Of a DNA stretch of 64,000 bases, positions 42,567 to 51,052 are shown in pieces (within the stretch, counting starts at the first letter, position 1; every line of letters begins with the position of its first letter). Position numbers and translations under genes: made by a program. The notes beneath the pieces are model-generated. The model saw nothing but the letters and a program-made list of their open reading frames with translations. It was not told the origin of the DNA and did no database searches. The stretch is from Paraeggerthella hominis (GTDB lineage: Bacteria > Actinomycetota > Coriobacteriia > Coriobacteriales > Eggerthellaceae), in contig NZ_JAJNOQ010000002.1 of assembly GCF_021044775.1 (NCBI RefSeq), forward strand, positions 310,001 to 374,000, given 5' to 3'.

Positions 42567-44246
42567 ATGGCAGCGAAACCGGCCGCTTCGGCGGCTCAGG
42601 CGAAAGACGGGGCCTCGAAATTCCTGGTCCTTCCCATCATTATTCTCATCATGGCCCAAATGGGCACGTCGGGAGAGAACAGCGCTCTCAGCCTGGCGAA
42701 CACGGAACTAGTTAACCAGCTGGGCGCGACGGTTCCCGATATTCAGCTGGCCAACATGGTCTATTCTCTCATGGCCGGTGCGCTGATGATCGCCGGCGGC
42801 CTGCTGGGAACCGTTATCGGCTGGAAGCGCAACTTCCGCATGGGCGCGTTGCTCTGCGCGGCCGGAGAAATCCTCATGGCGTTCTCTCCGAACATGCTCG
42901 TGTTCATCTGGGGAGGCCGCGTGCTCGTGGGCTTCGGCGCCAGCTTCATGATTCCGTCGGTGCTCGGCTTGATTCCAAAGATCTACCAGGGTAAAAACCG
43001 CGTGCAGGCGTACGGCTGCATCGGCGCCGCTTCCGGTTTGGCCGCCGTGCTGCCCTTGCTTTTGGGCGTGCTCATGGAGATGGCAGGCTTTCGCATTACG
43101 TATGTGGTGCTGGGCTGCTACTTCCTGGTCGTGTTTCTGCTTTCCTTCAAGCTCCCTGCCATCGAGGAAGGCGGCGAGCGCGCGAAGTTCGACGGCGTGG
43201 GCACCGGCATTGCTGCAGGCGGCCTGTTCCTGTTCCTCGTTGGCCTTTCCCGTATTTCGGTTTGGGGCCTGTTCGAGCCTTTCGAGGCTGCTCCGTTCAC
43301 CATTTTCGGCATGTCCCCGGCTCTGCCGATGACGCTGCTTGGCCTGTTGATGCTGGTCGCACTCGTGTTCGTGGAGAAGCGCATCGAGAAGAAGAACGGC
43401 AGCGCGCTGCTTCCGCAGGTGTTCCTCAAGACGCCGCAGGTGCTTGCCGGTTTGGTCGCTTCGGCTCTGACCTTCTTCTTCATGGGCATCCAGTCCATCC
43501 TTCTGGCGCCGTATCTGATGCTGGTCGCCGGCTGGTCTCCTGTCACCATGGGCGCCATGTCCCTTATGGTGGGCATTCCCACCTTCCTGCTCTCGCTCGG
43601 TATTCCGAAGCTGTTCCCGAACGCCAATCCGCGCCGCGTGCTGCAGCTTGGCTACATCGTCATGGCTGGCTCGCTTGTTCTCATGTGCTTCTCGATTTCC
43701 GAGGCGGGCGTCGGTTTTGGTATGTACGTTGGATTCTTCCTGGTGGGCGTTGGCGCCGGCATTTCCAGCTCCCATACGAACAACGTGGTCGCGCTGGCTC
43801 TCAATGACCGCGACGCAGCGCAGTCGGGCGGCATTCAGACCACGATGCGCAACGTGGGCCAGGCCATCGGCGTTGCTGCGCTGGGCGCCGTGCTGCTGTT
43901 CGGCATTACGTCCAACATCGACTCCGCCATGAAGGCCGATCCCGCCATCACGCCGGAGGTTCGCCAGGCTGTGTCCCAGCGTTCCATCACGCTCATGAGC
44001 GACGAGAGCTTCCTGGCTACTATCGACGACATCGAGATGAGCGATGCGGAGCGCGAGAGCCTGGCTGCCATCAACGCGACGGCGCGCGTGGACTCCACCA
44101 AGACCGCCTTCATCGTGGCTGCCATCATCATGGCTGCGGGCTTGCTGACAACGCCGTTCATCACGGTCCTTCGCAAGGAAGAGGAAGCGGAGACATCCGC
44201 TCGGCCCGCGGCTCTTGTGGCCGATGAGCTTGAGACCGCTCGATAA
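42567..44246 (+). CDS. MFS transporter, DHA2-like (first of a paralogous pair)
   Basis: A 559-residue transporter with about fourteen hydrophobic segments. GTVIGWKRNFRMGALLC is the loop 2-3 MFS motif, and GGRVLVGFGASFMIPSVLGLIP and AAQSGGIQTTMRNVGQAIG are typical of the multidrug-like DHA2 group. It is clearly paralogous to the transporter at 48030 (shared GTSxxNxAL, LGATVxDxQxAN, SPNMxVFxWGGR). The start at 42567 is seven bases after GGGGG (42555-42559); the ATG at 42561 is too close. An acidic extracytoplasmic loop lies near residues 470-510. The substrate may be that of the neighbouring hydrolases (inference). Confidence 0.88.
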   Translation: MAAKPAASAAQAKDGASKFLVLPIIILIMAQMGTSGENSALSLANTELVNQLGATVPDIQLANMVYSLMAGALMIAGGLLGTVIGWKRNFRMGALLCAAGEILMAFSPNMLVFIWGGRVLVGFGASFMIPSVLGLIPKIYQGKNRVQAYGCIGAASGLAAVLPLLLGVLMEMAGFRITYVVLGCYFLVVFLLSFKLPAIEEGGERAKFDGVGTGIAAGGLFLFLVGLSRISVWGLFEPFEAAPFTIFGMSPALPMTLLGLLMLVALVFVEKRIEKKNGSALLPQVFLKTPQVLAGLVASALTFFFMGIQSILLAPYLMLVAGWSPVTMGAMSLMVGIPTFLLSLGIPKLFPNANPRRVLQLGYIVMAGSLVLMCFSISEAGVGFGMYVGFFLVGVGAGISSSHTNNVVALALNDRDAAQSGGIQTTMRNVGQAIGVAALGAVLLFGITSNIDSAMKADPAITPEVRQAVSQRSITLMSDESFLATIDDIEMSDAERESLAAINATARVDSTKTAFIVAAIIMAAGLLTTPFITVLRKEEEAETSARPAALVADELETAR

Positions 44247-44281
44247 ACAGGGAATACACGGAAGTAAGGAGGGCATGCGTT

Positions 44282-45904
44282 ATGAAGACGCTGTATTGCA
44301 ACGGAGATTTCGTTCCCATGACCGATGCGAACGCCACGTTCGAGGCGCTGCTGGTCGAGGACGACGGCACCATCGCGTTTGCAGGCGCCCTAGATGAGGC
44401 GCGCAATCGCGCGGGCGATGCTCGGGAAATCGATCTTGAGGGAAAGACCGTGCTCCCGGGATTCATTGACCCCCATAGCCATTTGACGGGCACCACGCAG
44501 TACATCTCCACGGCAAGCTTATCGGAATGCACGTCGTTCGACGACATCGTGAACGCGCTGACCGCCTTTATCGAGAAGCGCGGCATTACGGCCGACGGCG
44601 TGGTGATGGGCACGGGGTATGACCAGAACTTCCTGGTCGAAGGCCAGCATCCGACGAAGGACGTGCTTGATCGGGCGTCTCGCGAGATCCCTATTTTCAT
44701 CGTCCACGCGTCGGGTCACATGGGGGTCGCGAACTCCCGATCGCTCGAACTGGTAGGCGTCACGGCTGAAACGCCTGATCCCGAAGGGGGTCTGTACGGA
44801 CGCGTCGAGGGCAGCATGGAGCCGAACGGCTACGCTGAGGAGCCTGCCACGCTGTTCAACTTCTACGCCATGTGCCAGCCCCGCATGAACTTGGACGTCC
44901 CGGCGATGTTTGATGAGATGCAGGATTACTATCTTGAGAACGGCGTAACCACTGCGCAAGACGGTGCCACGCAGCCGGATTTCGCGGATATGCTGGCTGC
45001 ATTCGCCCGTGCGGGAAAGATGAAGCTCGACATCGTGGGCTACCCTATGGACGGCCACGGCGTCGAGGGCATGCTTGAGCGCAATGCTGACTTCGACAGC
45101 CAGGATTATATCGGCCATTTCCGCTTGGGCGGTATCAAGATGTTTTTGGACGGATCTCCGCAGGGCCGTACGGCTTGGATGACCCAACCTTACGAACCGG
45201 GCGAAGACGGAGCCACTGATTACGTGGCGTACGGTACTATGAGCGATGACGAGGCGTATGCGTTTATTCGCAGCGGCATCGACACCAATCACCAAGTGCT
45301 GTGCCACTGCAACGGCGATGCTGCAGGCGATCAGCTCATCGCCCAGTACAAGCGTGCGCTCGAAGATTCGCCGAACCCGAACAAGCATAAGCTGCGCCCG
45401 GTCATGATCCATTGCCAGACGATTCGCCAAGATCAATACCAGGCTATGGCTGAAATAGGGATGATCCCCAGCATCTTCACATCGCATATTTGGTATTGGG
45501 GCGACATTCATCTCAACAACTTCGGCCAGGCTCGCGGTGGTCGCATTAGCGCCGTGCGCGACGCTTTGGACGCGGGCCTTCCGTTCACGTTCCATACCGA
45601 CGTGCCCGTTGTTCCCCCGAAGATGCTGGAAACCGTCTGGTGCGCGGTCAATCGCATCACGAAAGCCGGCGTCCAACTGGATGAAAGCCAGAAAATCGAC
45701 GTTTTCGATGGGCTGAAAGCTATCACCATAAACGGTGCGTACCAATACGGTGAAGAAGACCGCAAGGGTACGCTTGAGGTGGGAAAGCTTGCCGACCTGG
45801 TCATTCTTGATGCGAATCCGCTCAAGGTGGATCCGATGGACATCCGTTCCATAAAGGTTCTCGAAACCATCAAAGAAGGCACGTCGGTTTACCGCTGCGC
45901 GTAA
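44282..45904 (+). CDS. YtcJ-like metal-dependent amidohydrolase
   Basis: A 540-residue amidohydrolase-3 family protein: GKTVLPGFIDPHSHLTG (HxH metal site), GGIKMFLDGSPQGRTAWMTQ, VLCHCNGDAAGDQ, MIHCQTIRQDQ and TDVPVVPP, ending with the composite-domain strand GKLADLVILDANP. Family members hydrolyse N-acyl, cyclic amide or aromatic amide bonds; the substrate is unknown. AAGTAAGGAGG lies before the start at 44282, 35 bp behind the transporter, so the two are likely co-transcribed from the operator-controlled promoter. Confidence 0.9.
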   Translation: MKTLYCNGDFVPMTDANATFEALLVEDDGTIAFAGALDEARNRAGDAREIDLEGKTVLPGFIDPHSHLTGTTQYISTASLSECTSFDDIVNALTAFIEKRGITADGVVMGTGYDQNFLVEGQHPTKDVLDRASREIPIFIVHASGHMGVANSRSLELVGVTAETPDPEGGLYGRVEGSMEPNGYAEEPATLFNFYAMCQPRMNLDVPAMFDEMQDYYLENGVTTAQDGATQPDFADMLAAFARAGKMKLDIVGYPMDGHGVEGMLERNADFDSQDYIGHFRLGGIKMFLDGSPQGRTAWMTQPYEPGEDGATDYVAYGTMSDDEAYAFIRSGIDTNHQVLCHCNGDAAGDQLIAQYKRALEDSPNPNKHKLRPVMIHCQTIRQDQYQAMAEIGMIPSIFTSHIWYWGDIHLNNFGQARGGRISAVRDALDAGLPFTFHTDVPVVPPKMLETVWCAVNRITKAGVQLDESQKIDVFDGLKAITINGAYQYGEEDRKGTLEVGKLADLVILDANPLKVDPMDIRSIKVLETIKEGTSVYRCA

Positions 45905-45933
45905 TCTTTCGTTCCGCGCGGCACGCAATGCCG

Positions 45934-45996
45934 AAAACGGGTTTTGCCCCAAAGCCCGTTTTACCTCCTGGAGCCCGCACGATTCCGTGCGGGCTC
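45934..45996. terminator. Double hairpin between convergent amidohydrolase and regulator genes
   Basis: AAAACGGG/CCCGTTTT (45934-45941/45955-45962) is followed by GAGCCCGCAC/GTGCGGGCTC (45971-45980/45987-45996). The first has an A-run and a T-run and works in both directions. Confidence 0.8.
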
Positions 45997-46013
45997 GCTG
46001 CGTAGCGGGGAGG

Positions 46014-47861
46014 TTAGGCGGGGAAATATGCCGTCAAGGCATCTTGGGAAACCTGGCGTTCGGTGAGTATTCGCTTGAACTGCTCGGTTAACGAAGATAC
46101 GGCGCTGCGATCGTTTTCCGAAACCAACAGTACCGCCACCGTCTTTACAAGCGCACCGATCAAATTGAAGTTGTCCACAGGAAAGAACACTGCGCAGGTC
46201 GAGAGCACTTTGGAGCTGAACAAGGGAAGAACCAGGGTAGACCCCGAAGCAAAGAACGATGCCTCGAACAATCTTGCAAACTGCTCGTTCTTCATGTCGA
46301 GAATTTTCCGATCCGCCAGCTCCCGGTGCACCTCATGGGCCAACTCCCTCATGTCGTCTGCTTGCGTAACAGCGTCGACCTCTATACAGTGCAGCTGCGT
46401 TTCAAGGTCGTTATTGAGCATGGGGATGGATGTCATGATGCGCATGATGTCCTGCTCGTCGATGGCCTCGGAAACGGTGATCGTGGGGAACGTGCTATCC
46501 AGTGGCTCGAACGATATAAGGAAGTCGAAGCGACTGGATAGCGCTGTCGATTCAGCGGGGGACTGCTCCACATCGTTTTCCGTAATTACGTCTACGATTC
46601 TGATTTTGGATGCAAGCTTCTCGATGCGGTATTTGCCGTACGCTGCCTGCTCGACCCCTGCATTCACCACAAGGCCCACGCGGAACACGCGCTCGGTATG
46701 CACGTGGTCAAGGTATTCGAGCAATGCCATGATGATGCGGGTGTAGTCGGCCCCAAAGACATTGAAGTCTTGCAATTCAGGTGCGTCGTGCAATGCTTCG
46801 GATAGCAGCAGAAAGCCGTCCATGTTGTCGTATTTCACTACGTGTTCGATGGGTCCGGGAATGGAGAGGTTGCAGGATTTCCTTAAAAGGGCGCCGTCTG
46901 TCAGTACGAGCAGTCGTTGGCGCAGCGCGTGGTCGGGCGCTTGCCCGAAACGCTGCTCGAAGGTTCTTTCAATGCGCTCTACCGCCTCGATGGTGCGAGG
47001 GGCTGGCTCGTACTCTTCAATGTTTCGCCTGCTCCATTGCCAGGTGCCGCAGGAGAACAGGTTGGATGCCAGCGCTATCTCGTGGTCGTTGACGGGCATT
47101 CCCAGGTGCCGCTCGAACCGGGTTTTCAGCTTGCGAGCAAGTTGGGGATGGGCTGCTTTGAACTCGGATGACTCGTTGAGCGTGTGGCCAAGCCTCAAGC
47201 GGGCGCACATCACTTTGAGGTAGAACGACGTTTGCTGCCGTGAGTTCTTCGAAAGTTGCAGCCCCATTTCCTGCTCGGCCTCATCGGCTACGGTCTGCAA
47301 AAAGCGCGCATCTTGCCCCATGAACGTTGGCTCGATGCGGTTTTGCATCATGCGTCGGTCAAGCTTGTAGAAAAAGTACTCTATAAAGAACCGTATCGCA
47401 ACCTCGGATCCTTCGATGCTGAGCCTGTCTTTCTTGCGGATGGACAATCGAAACGACTTCAGCATGAAGCTCCACCATTTCATGTCCATTTGAAGTTGCT
47501 GCTTGTTCGTAAACAGGCTGTGCGCAAGGGAGTCTACGGTAAAAGCCTTTGGCGAGCAGGTTATAAGGAGAATCCCGCGGTAAAACCGCTCCAGGCGAGG
47601 TCTCATTTCGATGGCGTTGTCGGCGACCATGGCTTCAAGACGACTTTGCTCGCCGCGTGCGAGGGCCATGCGGATGCCGTTGCCGCGCTTGCTGCGTATG
47701 CGCGAAGCGAATCCGGCGTGTGCAAGGTGCTCGTTTACGACCTTTGCGTCGGTGCGCACGGTTTTTTCCGAACAGCTGATGATGCGCGCCAGCTCTTCAA
47801 CGGGCGTGTAGTGATCAAGATACAGCAGGTGATTCAGCAGCATGCTTTGACGCACGTTCAT
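46014..47861 (-). CDS. BglG/MtlR-type transcriptional regulator with PRD and degenerate PTS-like domains
   Basis: A 615-residue protein. The N-terminus holds helix-turn-helix domains (ELARIISCSEKTVRTDAKVV near residues 23-42, and DSLAHSLFTNKQQLQMDM). A long helical middle matches the position of PRD modules. FRVGLVVNAGVEQAAYGKYR to ISFEPLD resembles a PTS EIIB domain without its active Cys, and the C-terminal 140 residues resemble EIIA. Classical members sense sugar transport; no PTS genes are nearby, so the input here is probably different. The start at 47861 follows AAGGAC. It is divergent from an MFS gene whose promoter carries the proposed operator. Confidence 0.82.
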   Translation of the reverse strand: MNVRQSMLLNHLLYLDHYTPVEELARIISCSEKTVRTDAKVVNEHLAHAGFASRIRSKRGNGIRMALARGEQSRLEAMVADNAIEMRPRLERFYRGILLITCSPKAFTVDSLAHSLFTNKQQLQMDMKWWSFMLKSFRLSIRKKDRLSIEGSEVAIRFFIEYFFYKLDRRMMQNRIEPTFMGQDARFLQTVADEAEQEMGLQLSKNSRQQTSFYLKVMCARLRLGHTLNESSEFKAAHPQLARKLKTRFERHLGMPVNDHEIALASNLFSCGTWQWSRRNIEEYEPAPRTIEAVERIERTFEQRFGQAPDHALRQRLLVLTDGALLRKSCNLSIPGPIEHVVKYDNMDGFLLLSEALHDAPELQDFNVFGADYTRIIMALLEYLDHVHTERVFRVGLVVNAGVEQAAYGKYRIEKLASKIRIVDVITENDVEQSPAESTALSSRFDFLISFEPLDSTFPTITVSEAIDEQDIMRIMTSIPMLNNDLETQLHCIEVDAVTQADDMRELAHEVHRELADRKILDMKNEQFARLFEASFFASGSTLVLPLFSSKVLSTCAVFFPVDNFNLIGALVKTVAVLLVSENDRSAVSSLTEQFKRILTERQVSQDALTAYFPA

Positions 47862-47925
47862 GGCGGTCCTTCTTCGGTGTTCTGTCCGTCTGGCTGATGC
47901 GAGGGTGCGGGTGCACCGACACATC

Positions 47926-47984
47926 AATTTTACCGAAGATGCGGTAATTCTTCTACAGAAGGCGCGAAAAGGCGTGGGTACAAT
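47926..47984 (+). promoter_or_regulatory. Operator and -10 box of the second MFS transporter
   Basis: TTTTACCG-N6-CGGTAATT followed by CTTCT (core 47928-47949) matches the palindrome upstream of the first MFS gene. TACAAT (47979-47984) begins 40.5 bp from its centre, against 41.5 bp at the first gene. The -35 region (around 47956-47961, CAGAAG) is poor. The regulator gene reads away on the other strand. Confidence 0.75.
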
Positions 47985-48029
47985 GGGTTGAGCGACGTGT
48001 TCAGCCAGCAGATAGCAGGGGGTGCTGAC

Positions 48030-49649
48030 GTGGCATTGGGGAATAACTCTCGTGTTCGAGCTGCGGATAGGGTCGAAGGAGCGCCGTTTCTTGTAGCTCC
48101 TCTTGTGGTTATCGTTCTTGCTCAAATTGGAACGTCAAGCGACAACGCTGCGCTTGGCATTGCCGTACAGCAGCTGGTTGGCGCGCTTGGGGCGACCGTT
48201 GCCGATGTGCAGATGGCAAACCTCGCTTACTCCCTTATAGCGGGATCGTTCATGATCGCTGGAGGCATGGTGGGGGTGGTTGTCGGATGGCGCAAGACGC
48301 TGCGCATCGGCTTGGTTCTGGCTATCTTGGGAGAGATTGTAGTAGCGCTTTCTCCGAATATGGGCGTGTTCACTTGGGGAGGGCGCTCGATCGTCGGTTT
48401 GGGCGCAAGTTTCATCACGCCGTCGGTGCTTGGCTTGATTCCCGCATTGTACGAGGGCCGCGCTCGGGCGACTGCATTCGGATTCGTGGCTGCTGCATCG
48501 GCTGTTTCCGCTTTGGTTCCCATCCCTTTTGGTCTTCTGCTTGATACTGCGGGATTCCGCGTAACGTTCGGCGTGATCGCGGCTTATTTCGCGATCGTGC
48601 TTGTTTGCACGCGCTTGCTTCCGAACCTTTCGAAACCGGATGCTTCCATGAGCATTGATGTGGGCGGTATTGTGCTGGCAGCTAGCGGTTTGGCTTTCTT
48701 GTTGTTCGGCATCGCGCGCGTGTCTTCGTGGGGGTTCGTCGAGCCGTTGTCGGAATGTCCCTTCACTATTGGAGGGATTGCCCCTACGCTGCCTGCGATA
48801 GCTACAGGTTTGTGCCTGCTTACTTGCTTGGTGCTGTTCGAGCGCAGACGAGAGTCCCAGGGAAAGGCCGCATTGCTGCCCCGCGCGTTCGTGGATGCGC
48901 CGTGCGTCCGCGCAGGATTGCTCGCGGTGGGGGTGCCGTTGTTTTGCATGGGGGCTCAGGGAATCATCGTGACGCCGTACCTGCAGCTTGTAGCTGGATT
49001 CAGCGCGCTTCAGACGGGCTTGCTCTCGCTGCTTTCGGGCATCCCCATGCTCTTGTGCGCCATGCTGGTGCCAAAGCTCGTGAAGAAAACTCGCCCTCGC
49101 TTGGTCATTCGCGTTGGGTACGGCTTGATTATCGCGGGTGCGTGCAGCATGGCACTTTCGTTTGAGCCGCACGGCGTAACGCCGCTGCTGTTCTTCGCCA
49201 CTTCGTTGGTTGGAGCTGGGCTGGGCGTTGTCAATTCTCAGGCGAACAATGCGGTGGCTTCGGTAGTCGATCCCGTTGCCGCTCAACAATCGGGCGGCAT
49301 TCAGGGCACGGCGCGTAACGTAGGCATGGCGCTCGGGACGGCGATCATGGGGTCTTTACTGCTCGTGACGATGCAGGTTGGCGCTTCTGCTGAATTGAGC
49401 GCGCTTGAGGGAGACGCCGTGGGTTCTGCGGCCGTTATGGTCCAGGAAGAGATTTCGTTCTGCGACGACGCCACGTACGAGGAGTTTGCCGTTCGATCAG
49501 GTGTCGAAGGCGGCGACGAAAAGGTTGTTGTGGAGTCGCTTGCCGCCGCACGCTGCAACGCAGCAAGCGTGTCGATGTTCGTACTTGCCGGGATTGTGGG
49601 CGTAGCCTTTATCGGCACCCGTCATATAGTTCGAGAGTTGCAGGGATAG
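48030..49649 (+). CDS. MFS transporter, DHA2-like (second of the paralogous pair)
   Basis: A 539-residue transporter with about fourteen hydrophobic segments, paralogous over its whole length to the protein at 42567. GVVVGWRKTLRIG, GGRSIVGLGASFITPSVLGLIP and AAQQSGGIQGTARNVGMALG are the matching motifs. I place the start at GTG 48030, seven bases after GGGGG (48018-48022), the same spacing as in the paralogue. An in-frame TTG at 47988 is only three bases past the -10 box and would not be transcribed. The gene is divergent from the BglG-type regulator, its likely controller. Confidence 0.85.
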   Translation: MALGNNSRVRAADRVEGAPFLVAPLVVIVLAQIGTSSDNAALGIAVQQLVGALGATVADVQMANLAYSLIAGSFMIAGGMVGVVVGWRKTLRIGLVLAILGEIVVALSPNMGVFTWGGRSIVGLGASFITPSVLGLIPALYEGRARATAFGFVAAASAVSALVPIPFGLLLDTAGFRVTFGVIAAYFAIVLVCTRLLPNLSKPDASMSIDVGGIVLAASGLAFLLFGIARVSSWGFVEPLSECPFTIGGIAPTLPAIATGLCLLTCLVLFERRRESQGKAALLPRAFVDAPCVRAGLLAVGVPLFCMGAQGIIVTPYLQLVAGFSALQTGLLSLLSGIPMLLCAMLVPKLVKKTRPRLVIRVGYGLIIAGACSMALSFEPHGVTPLLFFATSLVGAGLGVVNSQANNAVASVVDPVAAQQSGGIQGTARNVGMALGTAIMGSLLLVTMQVGASAELSALEGDAVGSAAVMVQEEISFCDDATYEEFAVRSGVEGGDEKVVVESLAAARCNAASVSMFVLAGIVGVAFIGTRHIVRELQG

Positions 49650-49651
49650 AA

Positions 49652-49687
49652 CAAGGGGGCAGGGTCGTGAATGACCCTGCCCCCTTG
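49652..49687. terminator. 15-bp perfect hairpin between convergent MFS and pyridoxal kinase genes
   Basis: CAAGGGGGCAGGGTC (49652-49666) and its exact complement (49673-49687) around a 6-nt loop, two bases after the MFS stop and before the pyridoxal kinase stop at 49715. Confidence 0.8.
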
Positions 49688-49714
49688 CGTCCCTCGCCTC
49701 GCTCTGCCCTGGTT

Positions 49715-50584
49715 TTACAGAAGCCCGCAAACCTTTCCCAACAGGGGCTCGAAGCTGACGCCCCGGTCTTTGAATTCGGGCTGCTTCGCGCTGACGATCA
49801 TGGCGTCGTGCACGAAGTCGCCGGCGAACGCAACTGCTTCGGCCAGGCTGCGACCAGCCATAACGGCTGCCAGCAGGCACGAAGCGTACAGGTCGCCCGT
49901 TCCGTGCAGCATGTAGGGAAGGTACTCGTTGCGCACTTCCACCGTATCGCAGTCTGCTCCGCCCACGAAGTTGCGTATGCAGGTTTCCCCTTCGCGCTGA
50001 ATGCCCTTCAGCACAACGTGCTTCGCGCCCTTCGCCACCAGCGCGTCGATCATGCGCTTGGCTTCGTCGTCCGAAATGTCGGTGCCGCGCCACTCTTCGC
50101 CCAAGATGATGGCCGCTTCGGTCAGGTTGGGGGTCAGGATGTCCGCTCCGCACGCCAGCTCGGCCATGGCGGCGCAAAGCTCCGGCGTGTACGTGGGGTA
50201 AACCTTACCGTGGTCGGCCATGACGGGATCGACCACGCGCAGCGCGTTGGGATACATGGCGTACAGGTCCCGAATGCGGTCGACCTGCTCCGGCGCGCCT
50301 AGAAAGCCCGAGTACACGGCATCTATTTCCACGCCGATCTTTTCCCAGGCACCCAGGTAGTCTTCCAGCATTTCGGTGGTGTCGTGCATGTACCAACCCG
50401 GAAAAGCCGTGTGGGATGAAAACAGCCCCGTCGGAACGGGGCATACGTCGCATCCGGCCGCGGACAGCACGGGGATGGCCACGCCGAGCGAGCATTTGCC
50501 GTAGCCGCATAAATCGTGCACGGCGGCAACGCGAGGAATGTAGTCGCCTTCGCGACGGTACAGATACGTATCGGACTCTGACAT
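49715..50584 (-). CDS. pdxY: Pyridoxal/pyridoxamine kinase
   Basis: A 289-residue ribokinase-fold enzyme. VAAVHDLCGYGKCSLGVAIP is the N-terminal substrate loop of PdxK/PdxY, VVDPVMADHGKVY and LTPNLTEA are typical, and GTGDLYASCLLAA holds the catalytic Asp and anion hole. It phosphorylates pyridoxal, pyridoxamine or pyridoxine for salvage of the PLP cofactor. The start at 50584 follows AGGAAGG. PdxK and PdxY cannot be separated by eye. Confidence 0.9.
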   Translation of the reverse strand: MSESDTYLYRREGDYIPRVAAVHDLCGYGKCSLGVAIPVLSAAGCDVCPVPTGLFSSHTAFPGWYMHDTTEMLEDYLGAWEKIGVEIDAVYSGFLGAPEQVDRIRDLYAMYPNALRVVDPVMADHGKVYPTYTPELCAAMAELACGADILTPNLTEAAIILGEEWRGTDISDDEAKRMIDALVAKGAKHVVLKGIQREGETCIRNFVGGADCDTVEVRNEYLPYMLHGTGDLYASCLLAAVMAGRSLAEAVAFAGDFVHDAMIVSAKQPEFKDRGVSFEPLLGKVCGLL

Positions 50585-50706
50585 GGATGGACCTTCCTGT
50601 TCGAGTTTCGCCGTCAGACAAGAGCGCTTCGGGCTGCGTGCAGCCACTGAGCCTCCATGCCTATGGTGAAGCTATGCGGATCGGTTGACGGGTCGAAAAC
50701 GACGGA

Positions 50707-50904
50707 TTACTTGCTTTCGTCCTCGTCATCGTCGTCGAAAAACGACCAATCGTCTTCACCGGGTTCCCGGTTGACGAACGTTTTGCGCGTACGGCGTTCC
50801 ATGATGATGCACGCGATAAGGCTGATGACAAGTCCTGCGCCCACCAGGCATCCAATGCCGGCGTACGTTTCGAAAAGAAAGTGGTACAACGCACCGAAAT
50901 CCAT
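50707..50904 (-). CDS. Small single-pass membrane protein with acidic tail
   Basis: A 65-residue protein: one membrane helix (about residues 13-34), a basic ERRTRK stop-transfer segment, and a C-terminal run DDWSFFDDDDEDESK. GAGGT precedes the start at 50904; the longer frame has no site. I do not recognise a family. It is divergent from the hybrid sensor kinase, 148 bp away, and could share its promoter region; no function is assigned. Confidence 0.65.
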   Translation of the reverse strand: MDFGALYHFLFETYAGIGCLVGAGLVISLIACIIMERRTRKTFVNREPGEDDWSFFDDDDEDESK

Positions 50905-51052
50905 GATTACCTCGTTGTTCTGCCCGTGGCGATCGCTGTCGCCGCGGAAGGTTTGCACTCCAGCGTTAGAGTATACTATGCCCAACCGATTCCGATATGG
51001 GTTGGTTCCGAGATTCCTTTATTCTTTTCGCTCATCAAAGAAGGGCGTGTGC

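Noticed and set aside
47988..48029. TTG start for the second MFS gene
   Set aside because: It lies three bases after the -10 box, so it would precede the transcript start; GTG 48030 has the same GGGGG spacing as the paralogue.
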